Shown here in pieces: positions 9,382-20,874 of a DNA stretch of 64,000 nucleotides (the first letter of the stretch is position 1; every line of letters starts with the position of its first letter). The position numbers and the translations under genes were made by a program. Where the stretch lies: the NCBI GenBank assembly GCA_964016875.1, contig OZ024721.1, forward strand, positions 11,400,109 through 11,464,108, read 5' to 3'. The notes beneath the pieces are model-generated. The model saw nothing but the letters and a program-made list of their open reading frames with translations. It was not told the origin of the DNA and ran no database searches. Source of the stretch: Fallopia convolvulus. Its lineage: Eukaryota; Streptophyta; Magnoliopsida; Caryophyllales; Polygonaceae.

Positions 9382-10770
9382 GTCCTCTTTATTCTCTTCG
9401 GTTCCTTCAAGTTCCAATGATCTTCCATCTTTATCTTCTCTCCATACTTCTATTCTTGCTATACGTGGGTCAAAGACCCCTTGGTTTGCGGATTTTGCTA
9501 ACTATATTGTAGGAGGAGAGATTCCGGCGGGTTTAACCCCTCAAGCCAAGAAGAAATTCCTCCATGACGTCAAGCAATACTATTGGGATGATCCTTACTT
9601 GTTCAAACAAGGAAGCGATCACATCTTTCGACGTTGTATTCCGGATGATGAGATTGAGAGCGTCATTCGCCATTGCCACACTCTACCAACAGGAGGCCAT
9701 GCTAAGGGATTCAAGACCACGAAGAAGATTCTTCAAAGCGGCTTGTATTGGCCAACACTTTTCAAGGATGTACATGAGTTTGTGACAAGGTGTGACGAGT
9801 GCCAGCGTTCCGGAAACATCACTTGGAGAAATGAGAACCCGCTCACCGGTATCTTGGAAGTCGAGCTTTTTGATGTGTGGGGATAGACTTTATGGGACCC
9901 TTCCCTTCATCGGGTCCTTATAAATACATTCTTGTGGCGGTTGATTATGTTCCCAAGTGGGTGGAGGCTATTGCTACAAGAACAAATGATGCCCGAGTGG
10001 TTGCTAAGCTCATGAAATCAAACATCTTCCCTCGTTTTAGAGTCCCCCGAGTACTTATAAGTGATGGCGGTTCACACTTTATTGAGAGGAGCTTTGAAGC
10101 TCTTTTGACCAAGTATGGGGTCTATCACTGGGTGGCAACACCTTATCACCCTCAAACAAGTGGTCAAGTGGAGGTCTCAAACCCTCAAATAAAGAGCATC
10201 TTGGAGAAGACGATATCCCGGTCAAGGAAAGATTGGTCATCAAAGCTTGATGATGCACTATGGGCGTACCGCACCGCCTATAAGACGCCACTCCGCACCA
10301 CTCCTTACAATTTGGTGTATGGCAAGTCATGTCACTTGCCCATCGAGCTCGAACACAAAGCTTTATGGGCTCTCAAGGAGCTCAACATGGACCTCGATGT
10401 GGCCGGAGCAAAACGTTTCATGGACTTGCAAGAATTAGAGGAATTGAGGCTCAAGGCTTATGAAAACGCCAAGATCTACAAGGAGAGAACCAAGAAGTGG
10501 CACAATAACAAGCTTGTCCCAAAACTCTTCAAACCCGGTGACCAAGTACTCCTTTTCAACTATAGGCTCCGACTTTTCCCCAGAAAGCTAAAGACTCGAT
10601 GGAGTGGACCGTTCACAGTTCAGCACATTTATCTACGTGGGGCGGTCGACCTTATAGACAAGAGCGGGGGAATTTTTAATGTCAATGGGCATCGCTTGAA
10701 GAAGTACTATGCAAAAGAGGAGCCCGATGGAGAAATCCGAGCCACATGGGCTCTCACCACCTCAGACTAA
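9382..10770 (+). pseudogene. Athila-like integrase (frameshifted)
   Basis: After a spacer with PWFADFANYIVGGE comes an HHCC zinc domain (HCHTLPTGGHAKGF to CDECQRSG). A one-base loss near 9873 then separates it from the catalytic core, which is open to 10770. Core residues are present: D in WGIDFMGPF, D in LISDGGSHF, E in SGQVEVSN. The C-terminal part (KPGDQVLLFNYRLRLFP to VNGHRLKKYY) is the usual GPY/F-like DNA-binding region (SGPFTVQHIY). An intact protein would insert the cDNA copy. The core alone is 297 residues without a stop. Confidence 0.85.
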
Positions 10771-11916
10771 GCCAAGGTAAGTCGTCAAGCTAATGACGTT
10801 AAACAAGCGCTTACGGGAGGCAACCCGGTCTTTAGATTATTTTTTTTATTTTATTTTTATTATGTTTTTTGTTTTTGTTTTTTAGATTAGATTTCTTTTC
10901 TAACCTTCTTTAGACTAGGATAGAATACTTTTGTTTGGGATAGGATTTTTGTGGGATTTTTGCAGGTTCCTAAGCTTCAAATACAGGTTCAAAAAGATGA
11001 GAAAAGACGACTTTACATGCGCTACAACTATAGGTAATTTTCAGACACTTGCAGGGGGGTCTAGATCGACCCTATATGGGTCGTGCACGACCCTGTCTTG
11101 AAATTCCGAAACTGCCCCTCTTCATAAAAGGTAAGTCCTATTTCTCCTATTTTAACCTAAATCCCAAACCCACCTCTCTCTCTCTTCCTTCTTTCTCAGC
11201 CCCGACTCTTGCTCTCTCTCTCTCGCCTCCATCAATTTCACCAAACCAACAAACGATTCTTGCCACCACTCCACCACCTACACCACCAAACATCCACCGC
11301 CTCTCACCACCACTCCCCCGCTGCACCACCGGCCCACTCCATCCCAGATCTGGTTCGAAAACGACCCCATCTCCCTTCCCCATTCTAGATCTAGTTCGAA
11401 ATCGACCCTTTTTCCACTTCTTTCACTCTTAGCTCGGCATTCCGGTATGGATTTCTAACCCTCTACTCTTAATTTTGATTATTATTGATTGGAATTTGAT
11501 TTTTGGGTTGAATGAGCATTATTGGGATTTTGACTTAGGGTTTAGAATTTGGAAATTGCTTGCATAAGTGTGTTGTTTATGATTTTGCATGCTTGGGTGT
11601 GTTTAGATTCGAACTTTATGGGCTATTATGGTTGTATTTCGATGTTTGGTGCCAATTGGGGCCATATTCGAGATTTAGGGGTGAAGGTAGAAGACGATGA
11701 ACAGTAGCAATGGTCGTGCACGACCCAATCAGGGTCGTGCTCGACCCAACCAAAAAAGAGCCCCCAGGACCGACCCTAAAAGGGTCGTGCCAGAGTGCAT
11801 TAGGGGTTTTGTTATGTGGTTTTCGATAAATATTGCATGCTAGGTTGAGATTTGATTCATGCTTTCATGATCACTTCCTTATAAATCATGTCTTGCCATT
11901 GGTGTGCATTGCTTGA
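10771..11916 (+). other. Spacer between pol and env-like ORF, with splice-like tag and palindromes
   Basis: It begins with the second post-integrase tag (AAGGTAAGTCGTC, then GCTAATGACGTTAAACAAGCG and ACGGGAGGCAACCC). A T-rich stretch (10830-10890) follows. Palindrome copies lie at about 11060-11095 and 11708-11795. A pyrimidine-rich stretch (11145-11450) may act as a splice acceptor region for a spliced env-like mRNA, since CAAGGTAAGT upstream is a good donor. Splicing is inferred only from position. No convincing coding region is seen. Confidence 0.5.
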
Positions 11917-13431
11917 ATGAGATGCTTGCAATACTTGTCTTTGAATAAGTATGGGGTGGATTATGTGGATTTTCGTGTTCGGATTGATGTAGGAACTATG
12001 TCGGCTTCAGCCTCTAGACCCTTAATGAAGGCAAGGAAAGGCGTCAGGACAGAGAAGGGCAGTCAACAAGAGCTTAATAATTGCCAACTTGCCTCCGAAT
12101 TCAGGAAAAAGTTCAATGCATTCATTAATATGAGACACAAGACGAGATGGTATTGCGAGGCGGATGGGCAACGCTTGCATATTCATGACGACTTGGTTGA
12201 GGCCTTCTCTTATATTGGTGGTGAGAACTTGCTTATGTGGAATGATCATCATTATCTGGTCCTTACTTCCGAGTTCTTGGCTACCTTCTCCACCAAAATC
12301 AAGAGTCCCGATTCTGGTGGGAAGATGGAATTTCAGCTGGGCAGGAAGTGGTTCAAACTCACTCTAAAGAATCTCAACGATGCATTCGGGTTCCCTAACC
12401 CGATATATGATGATAAGGTTGTGCACCTGCCCCTAGAGACATGGAGCTATTTATCCGGGGTCCGGGAATCCAGTTTCCATAACTTGGCCAGCAAGAACAT
12501 CGCCAACCCGCTCTTTCGGATCATCTTGCGCATTCTTGGGAGCACGGTCTTCCCGCGAATAGAGTTGTCTCGCCCAAACAAAAGGGATGTCAATATGTTG
12601 AGAACTATGTTGTTTTCCTCCCTCGATCCGATAAACATTGGCTTCGAATGGATGAGGAGTGTGGCAGATTTCAAGGCACGATCGGAGGCTATTTTCTTTG
12701 GAGGTATGATCGTCTGTCTTGCCCGGAAGCTTGGGGTAAATATGAGCGCTTATTCAGCGGAGAAGCCTACCTTTGTAGACATCCCGTTCCTAATCAATGC
12801 TTAGCTGATAGAGAGGCACCCCGACGACCACAACAAGTATTTCTCTACCTTTCATGAAAAGACGGTTGTCATCACTCGAGAGCGATTCGACTTGCTTCAT
12901 TTGCCTAATTGGTATGATGTGTGGTCCAACGACAGATATCCTTTGAAGAGTCGCCCCGAGCATGATGAGTCTTTGAGAACTCGCCCCCGCCGCTATCCGA
13001 GTCCCGAGCTCGGGTACGAGCTCCTTGCTTTGCCTCCCATTCCCTCACCTCTCAGGCACGACCCATCTGGGGTCGTGCACGACCCAACTAGGTCGTTCCA
13101 GCCTTCAATGTCGTTTGTGCACGACCCATCTGGGTCGTTCCCGCCCACTATGTCGACTATGCATCCTACTTTTTGGGCGACTTATGAGTTTGTGACTTGT
13201 TCGGGTGCCTATCCTGGTCCCGGGGATGAAGTGCCGATGCAGCAAGATGAGCCACCCGTCTATGACATGGAATACTTGGCTAGAGAGATGGCGGCCATGC
13301 GGGTCGATCAAAGGAAACAACATGAGGCGGTAATGCGTGGACAAGCATCCATTATGGAGGATCAACGACAAACCCGGGCTTTGGTGGAACAACATCATCA
13401 ACAGTTCCAACAATTCTGGACTTACTATTAG
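11917..13431 (+). pseudogene. Athila env-like ORF (one in-frame amber stop)
   Basis: Frame 1 runs from 11917 to 12804, and the same frame continues from 12805 to 13431 with no frameshift. The only break is TAG at 12802. The first part (about residues 60-290) matches the ATHILA ORF-1 family found after pol in these elements: NAFINMRHKTRWYCEADG, FATFSTKIKS-like and FQLGRKWFKLTLKNLNDAFG motifs. The tail has palindrome-derived repeats (LRHDPSGVVHDP, FVHDPSGSFPP) and a glutamine-rich coiled coil (REMAAMRVDQRKQHEAVM). The role of this protein is unknown. Despite the 'env-like' label I see no clear fusion peptide. The start could be the ATG at 11917 or MSASAS near 11998. Confidence 0.75.
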
Positions 13432-14794
13432 GCTCAACAAGACATGGATGACTATCGTTGGGCTCATATGGAAGGCTTCATGCATTGGACTCAAGGGAAC
13501 TACCCGAATAGAGATGACTAGGTTCCCCCGGCGCATCCACCATTCCGTCCATGACGACGTGCTCCACCTTCACCTTGATGAGTTCCACCTCCATTCCAAG
13601 CTTCCAAGAGTTCTTTGTGAGTTTTCTTCTTCTTTTCTCTTTACTTTTTCATAACATTTTCATGCATGGGGACATTGCATATGTTAAGTATGGGGTAGGG
13701 GAAGAAGAAATCTCACATGTTGTACATAATTGAGTCTTTTTGTTTTGCTTGTTTGTTAGTTTGTTTTTTTATGAAAAAAAATTGAAAAAAATTGAAAAAT
13801 GTCGAAAAATCCAAAAATATTTGCTTCTTTGTTTTAGGATAGAAGAATGCTCTATCTTAGATGTCCTATGATGAGATCTAATTTTCATGCTTATCATATA
13901 ATTCCTTTGGCATATTTGGATAGTATAGCCCAAGTTTTGAGAAATTGCTTTTGATTGTGAAAAATTGACTTATGATGAAATTGAACATATGTATCTTGAG
14001 TAGAAGTAATTGCAATCCAATAATTTTTACCTAGTGAGGAATTTTGGCCTTATAGGGATACCTTCATGAAATCCCTCTTCTTTAAATGTGTGATTTGCTC
14101 TCTTTATGCATATATCTCTTGTTATTGATATGGTTATCTATTTCTTGAAGCCTCTATGAGTTCGTTCATGCATGTTAATTATGATTAAGAACTTATTTTT
14201 CATAAGCCCTATTAACCCATATCCACCCTTACATTATCCTCTTTTTGAAGCCAATTTGAGCTTAAAGCCTTTTATTTTTAGCTCCACAAAATTATTCCCT
14301 AGCCGATGTAAGCTTGACCCTATCCGGGGATTAGGACTTAGTATTGGTTGTTGTGATGGTTTTGTTGAGTGAGATTTATTGGTTCAAGTGTGGGGTAATT
14401 TTGGGTTGGGTATTTGAGAATCTTGCAGTTTATATGTAAGAGGAGTTTGGTTCTCTGAATGCACTTGCAAAGAAAGAAAGAAAGAAAAAATCGGTACCGA
14501 CCTCCGACAGGAAAAAAATGAAGATCATAAGGGATTAAGAAAAAAAAGGGAAGAAAAAAAAGAAACAGTTGAATAATGAAAAATGTGCATGATTCAAATT
14601 TCCTTGTTGTTTGTAAGCAAGATAAATTGGAATAAATGGGTGAGTGAAAGAAAAAATGCATAATGTTGAGAGAGTTTGGTATATGTTGTTTTTATGAGAG
14701 TTTTGGTAAATGTGAGTTTTTAGGAGTCTTTGATTCCCGGATATTATTAGCACCACATAGCCAAAATATTTCCACGCCTTATTGTTATTACCAA
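13432..14794 (+). other. Athila-like 3' untranslated region with polypurine-tract-like boxes
   Basis: No supported gene. Purine boxes AAGTATGGGGTAGGGGAAG (13686) and AAGTGTGGGGTAA (near 14385) resemble extra polypurine tracts common in long Athila-type elements. One GGTACC-cored palindrome copy is at 14493. The true polypurine tract would lie just before 18197 (AAGTCTAAGTATGTGG), after the CACTA insertion. Confidence 0.45.
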
Positions 14795-14814
14795 CACTAC
14801 CACAATTAAGGCCT

Positions 14815-14995
14815 TTTGAAACACTTGAATGAAACGGTTTTAATATAATGAAACGGGTTAATGAAACGGCCAAGTCTAATGAAACATTTTAAGAAACGGT
14901 CAGGCTTAATGAAACATTTTATGAGACGGTTCATGCTCAAATGAAACGCCCCTTATTATTAAAACGGTTTATTCTACATATTGAAACGGCTCAAA
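14815..14995. repeat. CACTA family 2 left subterminal array
   Basis: About eight copies of (A)ATGAAACGG or its relatives (AATGAAACGGTTTT, AAGAAACGG, ATGAGACGG), mostly in one orientation, directly inside the left terminus. Confidence 0.8.
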
Positions 14996-15059
14996 AAAAA
15001 AAAGAGGAGGCGCGAATGTTCCCCGCCTCAACCCGCTACAAATTTCACCCATGGCGCCC

Positions 15060-15357
15060 TAAAATGTCAAATCCCTAAAATTTTCCAATCCCTTCTCCTC
15101 TCGAACACAAGTCGGTCTTCTCCTCTCCCTTCTCCATTTTCAATTAAGTCCAACCTTTTCATCTTTAATCTTTGGCTCGTGTTGGTAAGGTAAGAGGCCA
15201 AACACCGATGAAATCCCTAAAATTCCCCCATCCCTTCTCCAATTTCCTGAACTCAAGTCAATCTTCTCCTCTCTCTTCTCCATTTTCATGCAAGTTCGCC
15301 CTTCTCATCTCCAATCTCTAGCTCGTGCTAGTAAAGTGAGAGGCCAAACACCGAAGG
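15060..15357. repeat. Tandem duplication inside CACTA family 2
   Basis: A unit of about 145-150 bp occurs twice: CCCTAAAATT...CCAATCCC at 15060 and again near 15210. Both copies share TCTTCTCCTCTC, CTCCATTTTCA and GAGGCCAAACACCG. The copies differ at many sites, so the duplication is old. Confidence 0.75.
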
Positions 15358-17459
15358 TGGCCTAGCAAGACAAGAAGGACGCACCCACAAGTCCATTTCG
15401 TCATCGCCGGTATGAAACCCTAGCCTACCTATTCGATTGACGCACTTGTCCTTTCATTTTTCAAACATATAGTGAAATTGAATTTGAAATTGGATTTGTT
15501 TAAGAGTTCAGTTGTTGGATTCGGCTAGAATAGGGGCCCCAACTCATCAGAGAAGTAAGACCTGAGCTTTCAAATGTTCGATGCTTGTTTTTTATTCCTA
15601 AAAATGTTGGATGCTTCTCATTTTATTTGAATACGAAAATGTTCAATATACAAATCAAACCCCCAACCATATCATTGGTTATGCGAATTTTAAAAATAAT
15701 TACTTGATTTTTCTGTATTCAGGTCCATAGAGGAACCCTTTTCAATATCATCTGTTGAGGGCTGAAAGTTAAAAGAGCAGTTGATAGACCTTCTTGCTAT
15801 TGTTGGTAATACTGAATTATGCATTTAATGGATGTCAATTACAAGACGACTTAAGCTTGACTAAGAACTAGGCTCTAGTGGTCTATTGTTCATTTGCATT
15901 GATGTTTGACACTCTCATAGGCATCCAGAGACTGCAATTAGAGATTTTTTATTGGAAATATCCCTCCCTCAATCAGTCATTTTACCAAATAATAAGGAAC
16001 CCATAGCACAATTTTAGATTACAAAAGTTTTAAAAGCAATACAGGACAAATAGCCCAGTCAAAACTGATTCAATCCCTCTGAGCCATAGGCACAAAGGAT
16101 ATATTTTCCTCAAATGCACACTTAATCTTATCATAAATGGTCTTTGTCTAGTAATATGATTCCCCAACTCATCTTTTTACCTTTTTATAAGGACAGGAAT
16201 TGGGTTACCCATTTTTTGAATTCACTGTAATGACTTCTTGTAATTTTGTTTGTTATTTAATTAGCTTCTTTGTATTATTAGTTCTAACTTAATTAAATGG
16301 CTAGGGAATAGGATGAAATGCCAACATACTTATTATTAGATAATGTAGACATGTAGGATTGCATTACGAATTTGGTTCCTATTCCATGGTTGTAGTGATC
16401 CTCTTATTATTAGATGATGTAACCATGTAGGATTGCTTTGTGCTTGAACTAGAATCTTTTGACAGAACAAAGTTCAGCTTCTTTATCTATGCATTTATAC
16501 TGAATCAATTAGTAGTCTTAATGCCATGAACATTCATTTTCTTCTGTCCAGAAACAGCTAGAATCTTCTCCTGAAACAACTTGGTCCTTTTGGCTTTGTT
16601 TGACACGACTTATTTTACTACTCAGTGTCAATTGTTTCACCCTTGGGACATCTGAAGGAATACAAAAATAAAACTTCATTGCACTGCATTTTGATAGTAA
16701 GGTAAAACAAAATTTTCTGCCATCTACTAGTCTTCTTATTTGTCTACATGAGTTCATTTTTATATATTTTGGTTTAGATATTTCTAAGATATGCTTATTA
16801 TCATCTTGAACTTATTATGCTGAGGTAAAACTTGTGTTGTTAGTAAGTAAATGTCTATCTAGCTCTCATTTATTGTGTATAACACTTGAATTTTAGCTGT
16901 TGTTTGCAGATTATCTCTTTGTCTTTAAGAATTGAATCTTATGTTGATTGTTAGTGTGGCATTGAACTTGTTTAGGTTGATCTTATGCTGATTGTTTATT
17001 GTGCAAAGTTGTGCACTAACGAGTTGTATGGGTTGGATTAGAAATTGATGTTTTTATGTGATTGATTTTTGCAGCTAGATAGTCTTCCAATGGTGCCAAC
17101 AATTATAGTTATCACACAACTTTTGGTCTTGGTTGTTGTGGATGGACATGTGAAGGCTTTTGTGCTATTTCCTAGTTTGGTGTATAGACTTCATGTAATC
17201 TGCCTAACTAGCTTTTGTGCTATTTTAGATTTGCATAGAAACCACCTATATATCGATCTCCTAGTTTAGAGGAACATGTCAAGCCTTTGTACTAGAATCT
17301 AGCTCGTATGTTGAGCAACCATTATGTATTTATATGTAATTAACTTTTATATTTATCAATCAAAGAAATTAAAATATTAAACTTATATTTTATATTTGTT
17401 TTTATATTAATATTTGTTAATTGAATGTAATATTAAATAATATATATATGTTATAATGA

Positions 17460-17785
17460 AAATAATCGTTTCACTAGCTCTTATATATGATTCATGAAAA
17501 CTACCACAACCGTTTCACTAATATGTAACATAATGTTTCATTAGACCAAGAAAATGAAACGGTTGTGACAGCTAATGAAACGGATATAATATGAAACGGT
17601 TTTTTATAGCTAATGAAACGGTTGGTATTTGTAATGATAGAACCGTTTCATTAGCTTAAACCAACCGTTTCATTAGGTCTAATGCTACGTGAGCGGATGA
17701 AACACCCAAAAACCATTTCCTTATACATAATGAAACGGTTTTGTGGTCTTTATGAAACAAATTTTAGCCGTTTCAAAAGGCCTTA
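17460..17785. repeat. CACTA family 2 right subterminal array
   Basis: More than ten copies of AACCGTTTCATTA or its complement TAATGAAACGGTT occur in both orientations, ending at the right terminus. Confidence 0.82.
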
Positions 17786-17800
17786 ATTGTGGTAGTGCAA

Positions 17801-18196
17801 GACCAATTACAACCCGTTCGAATGGAGTCGTCTATGAAGATTTCATTGAGCCTAAGTTCTTATGATGATTGATGTGTTTTTACTTCTCTAGGTAGAGAGA
17901 TTGGTGATATAAGTCTCAATGATAAAGTTGATATTGCGTAAGGATTGAGATGAGAGTTGATTTAAATAGCCTAAACACATGAGAGTTGAGAGTTCACATT
18001 AATATCCCTTGTGAGGTTGGATTGTGATTGCCTACGCTTGAGATTCATACATATGTGATGACGTTAAAATTACTTGTCTGCTTTTTCATTTGTGTTTAAA
18101 ATGTTTTGACAAAGGCTATGCTTGAAGATTGTGTTATTGGTCTTGATTTTGCATCATTATTGCTTGAGGACAAGCAAGTCTAAGTATGTGGTATTT
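17801..18196 (+). other. Remaining Athila-like 3' region up to the polypurine tract
   Basis: It continues the sequence broken at 14794. It ends in TTGAGGACAAGCAAG and AAGTCTAAGTATGTGGTATTT just before the 3' LTR, an Athila-type polypurine tract with weaker purine content than usual. No gene seen. Confidence 0.55.
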
Positions 18197-19566
18197 TGAT
18201 ATTCGCGTTTTAGGTAGGGTTTTTAGTGTCTAAGATAGATTAGATTGAGTTGTTTTCGTGCTTGAGTCTTATGTTTTTGAGTCTTTTTGCTTTAGTTTTT
18301 GTATTTCCTTGAGATTCGGAAGCTACGCAACTTTTGTGTCGTTTTGTAGGAGTTTTGGAGCTTGGAAGAAGAGTTTGGAGTATTGCAAGAGAAAGTGGAC
18401 AAGCTATGAGGAAGATTAGAGTGGATGAGCTAAGGAAGAAGAGCAAAGAGGAATGAAATCATGAAGAAAGATGAAGAAACGACCCAAGATCGAGCTAGGA
18501 AGGGCCGTGCACGAGCCAAGATGAAGAAAGCTAAAAGAATTGCCCTCCGGACCGACCCTGTTAGGGTTGTGCACGACCCCATATTGGGTCGTGCGTGGCA
18601 CCGACTCTCTTCTTATTCTGAGATCTTATGGATTATTCTATCTTTTTATTTTAGGAAGGTTGTTTTATCTTGTTTCCTAGTTAGGGCTCCTTTTCTTCTA
18701 TTAAAGGAGGCTAAACCCTTTAGTTTAAAGGTTCGGTTTTTATTCTGCTTTTTGGGGGAGATTGGAAGCAAGACATGGAGAAGAAGTTTGAGAATTTGTA
18801 AGACTTCTTCTTAGTTTAATTTTAATTTCGGTTTAGATTTATCATGTCTTCTTCCTTTTTCTTATTTTTCCTTACCATGAGTGAGTAGTTTTCTTAAATT
18901 CTAGGGTTGGGTGAAAACCCAACACAATCATGCATGTCTAAAAACATGAGTTCATAATTTGAATGCTTGATGATAATATTTATCTATCTTGTGCTAAATT
19001 CCTTTACGATAGTTGAGGCATATCTTGCGATTAACCCAAGTGAAAGTGTAAGGTTCATTGTTTGATTAGTTCTAATAGGATTATTTGCGAAAGTTTATAT
19101 TCCTAGGTTGAAGGATAGATAGAAAGTTGTTTAATTTGCGAAAGTTGATTGAATAGCTTGAATTGTTTGCGAAAGTCGGCTCTTCTATGATCTAAATTGC
19201 ATGATAGTTGTGAGATTCTTGTTGGAAGCATGTATGATTGTTGTTGTGGTAGCCCTAGCCCTAGGATTTGTCTTTTATATTGATTAAAACTCTTGTCTTT
19301 GCTTTGATCTCACCTATAACATCGTGCTCAATCCTTTGTTGGTTGTGTGTATGTTTCGTGTGTTATCGTGCTCAGGACCGACCCTCTTAGGGTCGTGCGC
19401 GACCCACTTCGGTTCGGTCTTGGCGTTGTTTTCTTGTTATTTCCTTGCTTTTCGTAGTTTATCGACTAATCTTTAGCACTATTCTCATTCCCGTGGATGA
19501 ACCTGACTCCGCTATACTCAGCGGGGTCTTGAACATAAATTTATTTGTTCAAGAGACCCTTCAACA
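18197..19566 (+). repeat. Athila-like 3' LTR
   Basis: Pairs with 2848-4204 and is followed by the duplication TTAGT. It carries the same palindrome clusters (18505, 18550-18590, 19375-19410) and CGAAAGT boxes. Confidence 0.93.
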
Positions 19567-19571
19567 TTAGT

Positions 19572-20874
19572 GCTTGCTCCTTTTTTGCTGATCCTCCTTT
19601 TTGGAGGGCTTTCATGTGTAGTTCCACCGGGTTTGGACACCCACGTCTTGGAATCGGAAGCATGCAGGAAGCTCTTTTCCCTTCCTGCGGCGTTGTTGGA
19701 AGACCGGTCTGATGGTGAAGATGATTCAAGGTTGGGTGATTTTGAAAAGACGATTGACGATAGAGTTCCCGCGTCCATGGCGGCCGTCAAAATGATCGAC
19801 ATGCCTCTAACGAAAGCCACTAGTATGTGCGTGTCTACCGTTTATCCTCTATTTATTTTTATCTCTCTCTTTTTGACTGACGATTTCTTTGTTATAGGCC
19901 TCGCAAGCTTCAACCTCTCTTGGATGGAATTTCTCTGTCGCGGCCATGATTCAGCGCAAGCTGCGCTTGAGTAATAGGAAACCTCCCTTGGATCCCAAAG
20001 TGAAGGTGGAGGCCGCAACTAAGGCTACTCCCGTCAAGCGGTCATCATCTGAAGTTACTGAGGTTGTTGATTTGGAAGGCAAAGTTCCGATGGATCTGTG
20101 CTAAGGGCTCCGCAATACTCATGCTTCCAAGAAACCTCGTCTTGACACTCCTACCTCTGCTTTGATTAGAGACACTGGATTGACGGTCTGGAAGGTAAAT
20201 CTCCTCTCCTTACGATGCTCCTTCCTCACCTTTACCCACTTTACATGTGGGTTTCTCCTCACTCTTGGCGCTTTTATCTCTCAAGGTTTGCAAGGTGCAT
20301 TGTGGGTAGCCGATGCCGTACACCGAGAGGAGAAGAGTGTAGCGGAACAAAGGTCCAAATGGGACGCCGAGAAAGCTGGGTTGGAAAAGGAAGTAGCGGT
20401 CGCTGCTAAGTGTCGGAAGGTCGATGTCGGGAAAATCGTGAAACTGATGGGAGCGGTCAAGCGTCATCCGCATCAGGCCGCCACGGATCGACCCAAGATC
20501 GCAGAGGTAGAGTTTTCTAATAAGAAGATCCTTAAGGAAGTCGGGGAAATATGGGCTTACTATTCAATGATGTCTCGAGTAGAAACGATTAAGTAGTTTG
20601 TGGCAGGTCAGCATTTGGGTTGGGATCTGGACGCGGAGATTGCGACCATCCATGAATGCTACTCGCCCGATAAGCCAGCTCCCGGTGACGAGATTTTCGC
20701 TTCTCTAGGTCTTTTGGAAGAAGAGAGGGCAGGCAAGGATCTTGGCGCTGACGATGACGGTGGTGATCGTGGGACGGATGCCGGAGTTACCCCTAAGATG
20801 GATGAAGGACAGGTCGATCTCCTGGTGAGCGGACAAGACCAACTGGAGGACACCATTGACGAGGAGGAAGATTA
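19572..20874 (+). pseudogene. Antisense gene of Tat A, downstream exons (degenerate)
   Basis: This is the continuation of the gene broken by the Athila-like element. An acceptor-like TGTGTAG at 19613 starts an exon with PPGLDTHVLESEACRKLFSL. A GTATGT donor lies near 19830 and an acceptor TTATAG near 19898. A later part (20290-20874) is a charged coiled coil, HREEKSVAEQRSKWDAEKAG, ending with an acidic tail (DQLEDTIDEEED). MSRVETIK, a stop at 20594, then FVAGQHLGWD aligns with RARVETIEEFAAGKHSSWD of Tat B, confirming homology and loss. At least three stops are visible. Function unknown. Confidence 0.6.

Larger units (their letters stand above)
14795..17797. mobile_element. CACTA element, family 2 (3003 bp, complete, non-autonomous)
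   Basis: The terminal inverted repeats are a perfect 28 bp beginning CACTACCACAATTAAGG. The 3-bp duplication CAA is at 14792-14794 and 17798-17800. Subterminal arrays of AATGAAACGG units lie at both ends. No transposase motif is visible in any frame, so it depends on an autonomous relative. It interrupts the 3' region of the Athila-like element and must be younger than it. Its termini and repeats are sisters to those of the family 3 element at 42053. Confidence 0.93.
2848..19566 (+). mobile_element. Athila-like Ty3/gypsy retrotransposon (16.7 kb, chimeric, non-autonomous)
   Basis: LTRs of 1357 and 1370 bp begin TGATATTCGC and end CCTTCAACA, with a perfect 5-bp duplication TTAGT (2843-2847 and 19567-19571). 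The primer-binding site matches the 3' end of plant tRNA-Asp, which is typical of Athila. Internal order is gag fragment, protease, RT-RNase H, integrase, then an Athila-type env-like ORF. Most of gag is missing, pol has stops and frameshifts, a diverged third LTR lies inside, and a CACTA element of 3 kb interrupts the 3' part. A dispersed palindromic motif recurs throughout. The element sits in an intron of the antisense gene of Tat A. Confidence 0.92.

Noticed and set aside
13105..13536. A 143-codon minus-strand frame
   Set aside because: Opposite the env-like ORF and produced by its palindrome-rich tail.
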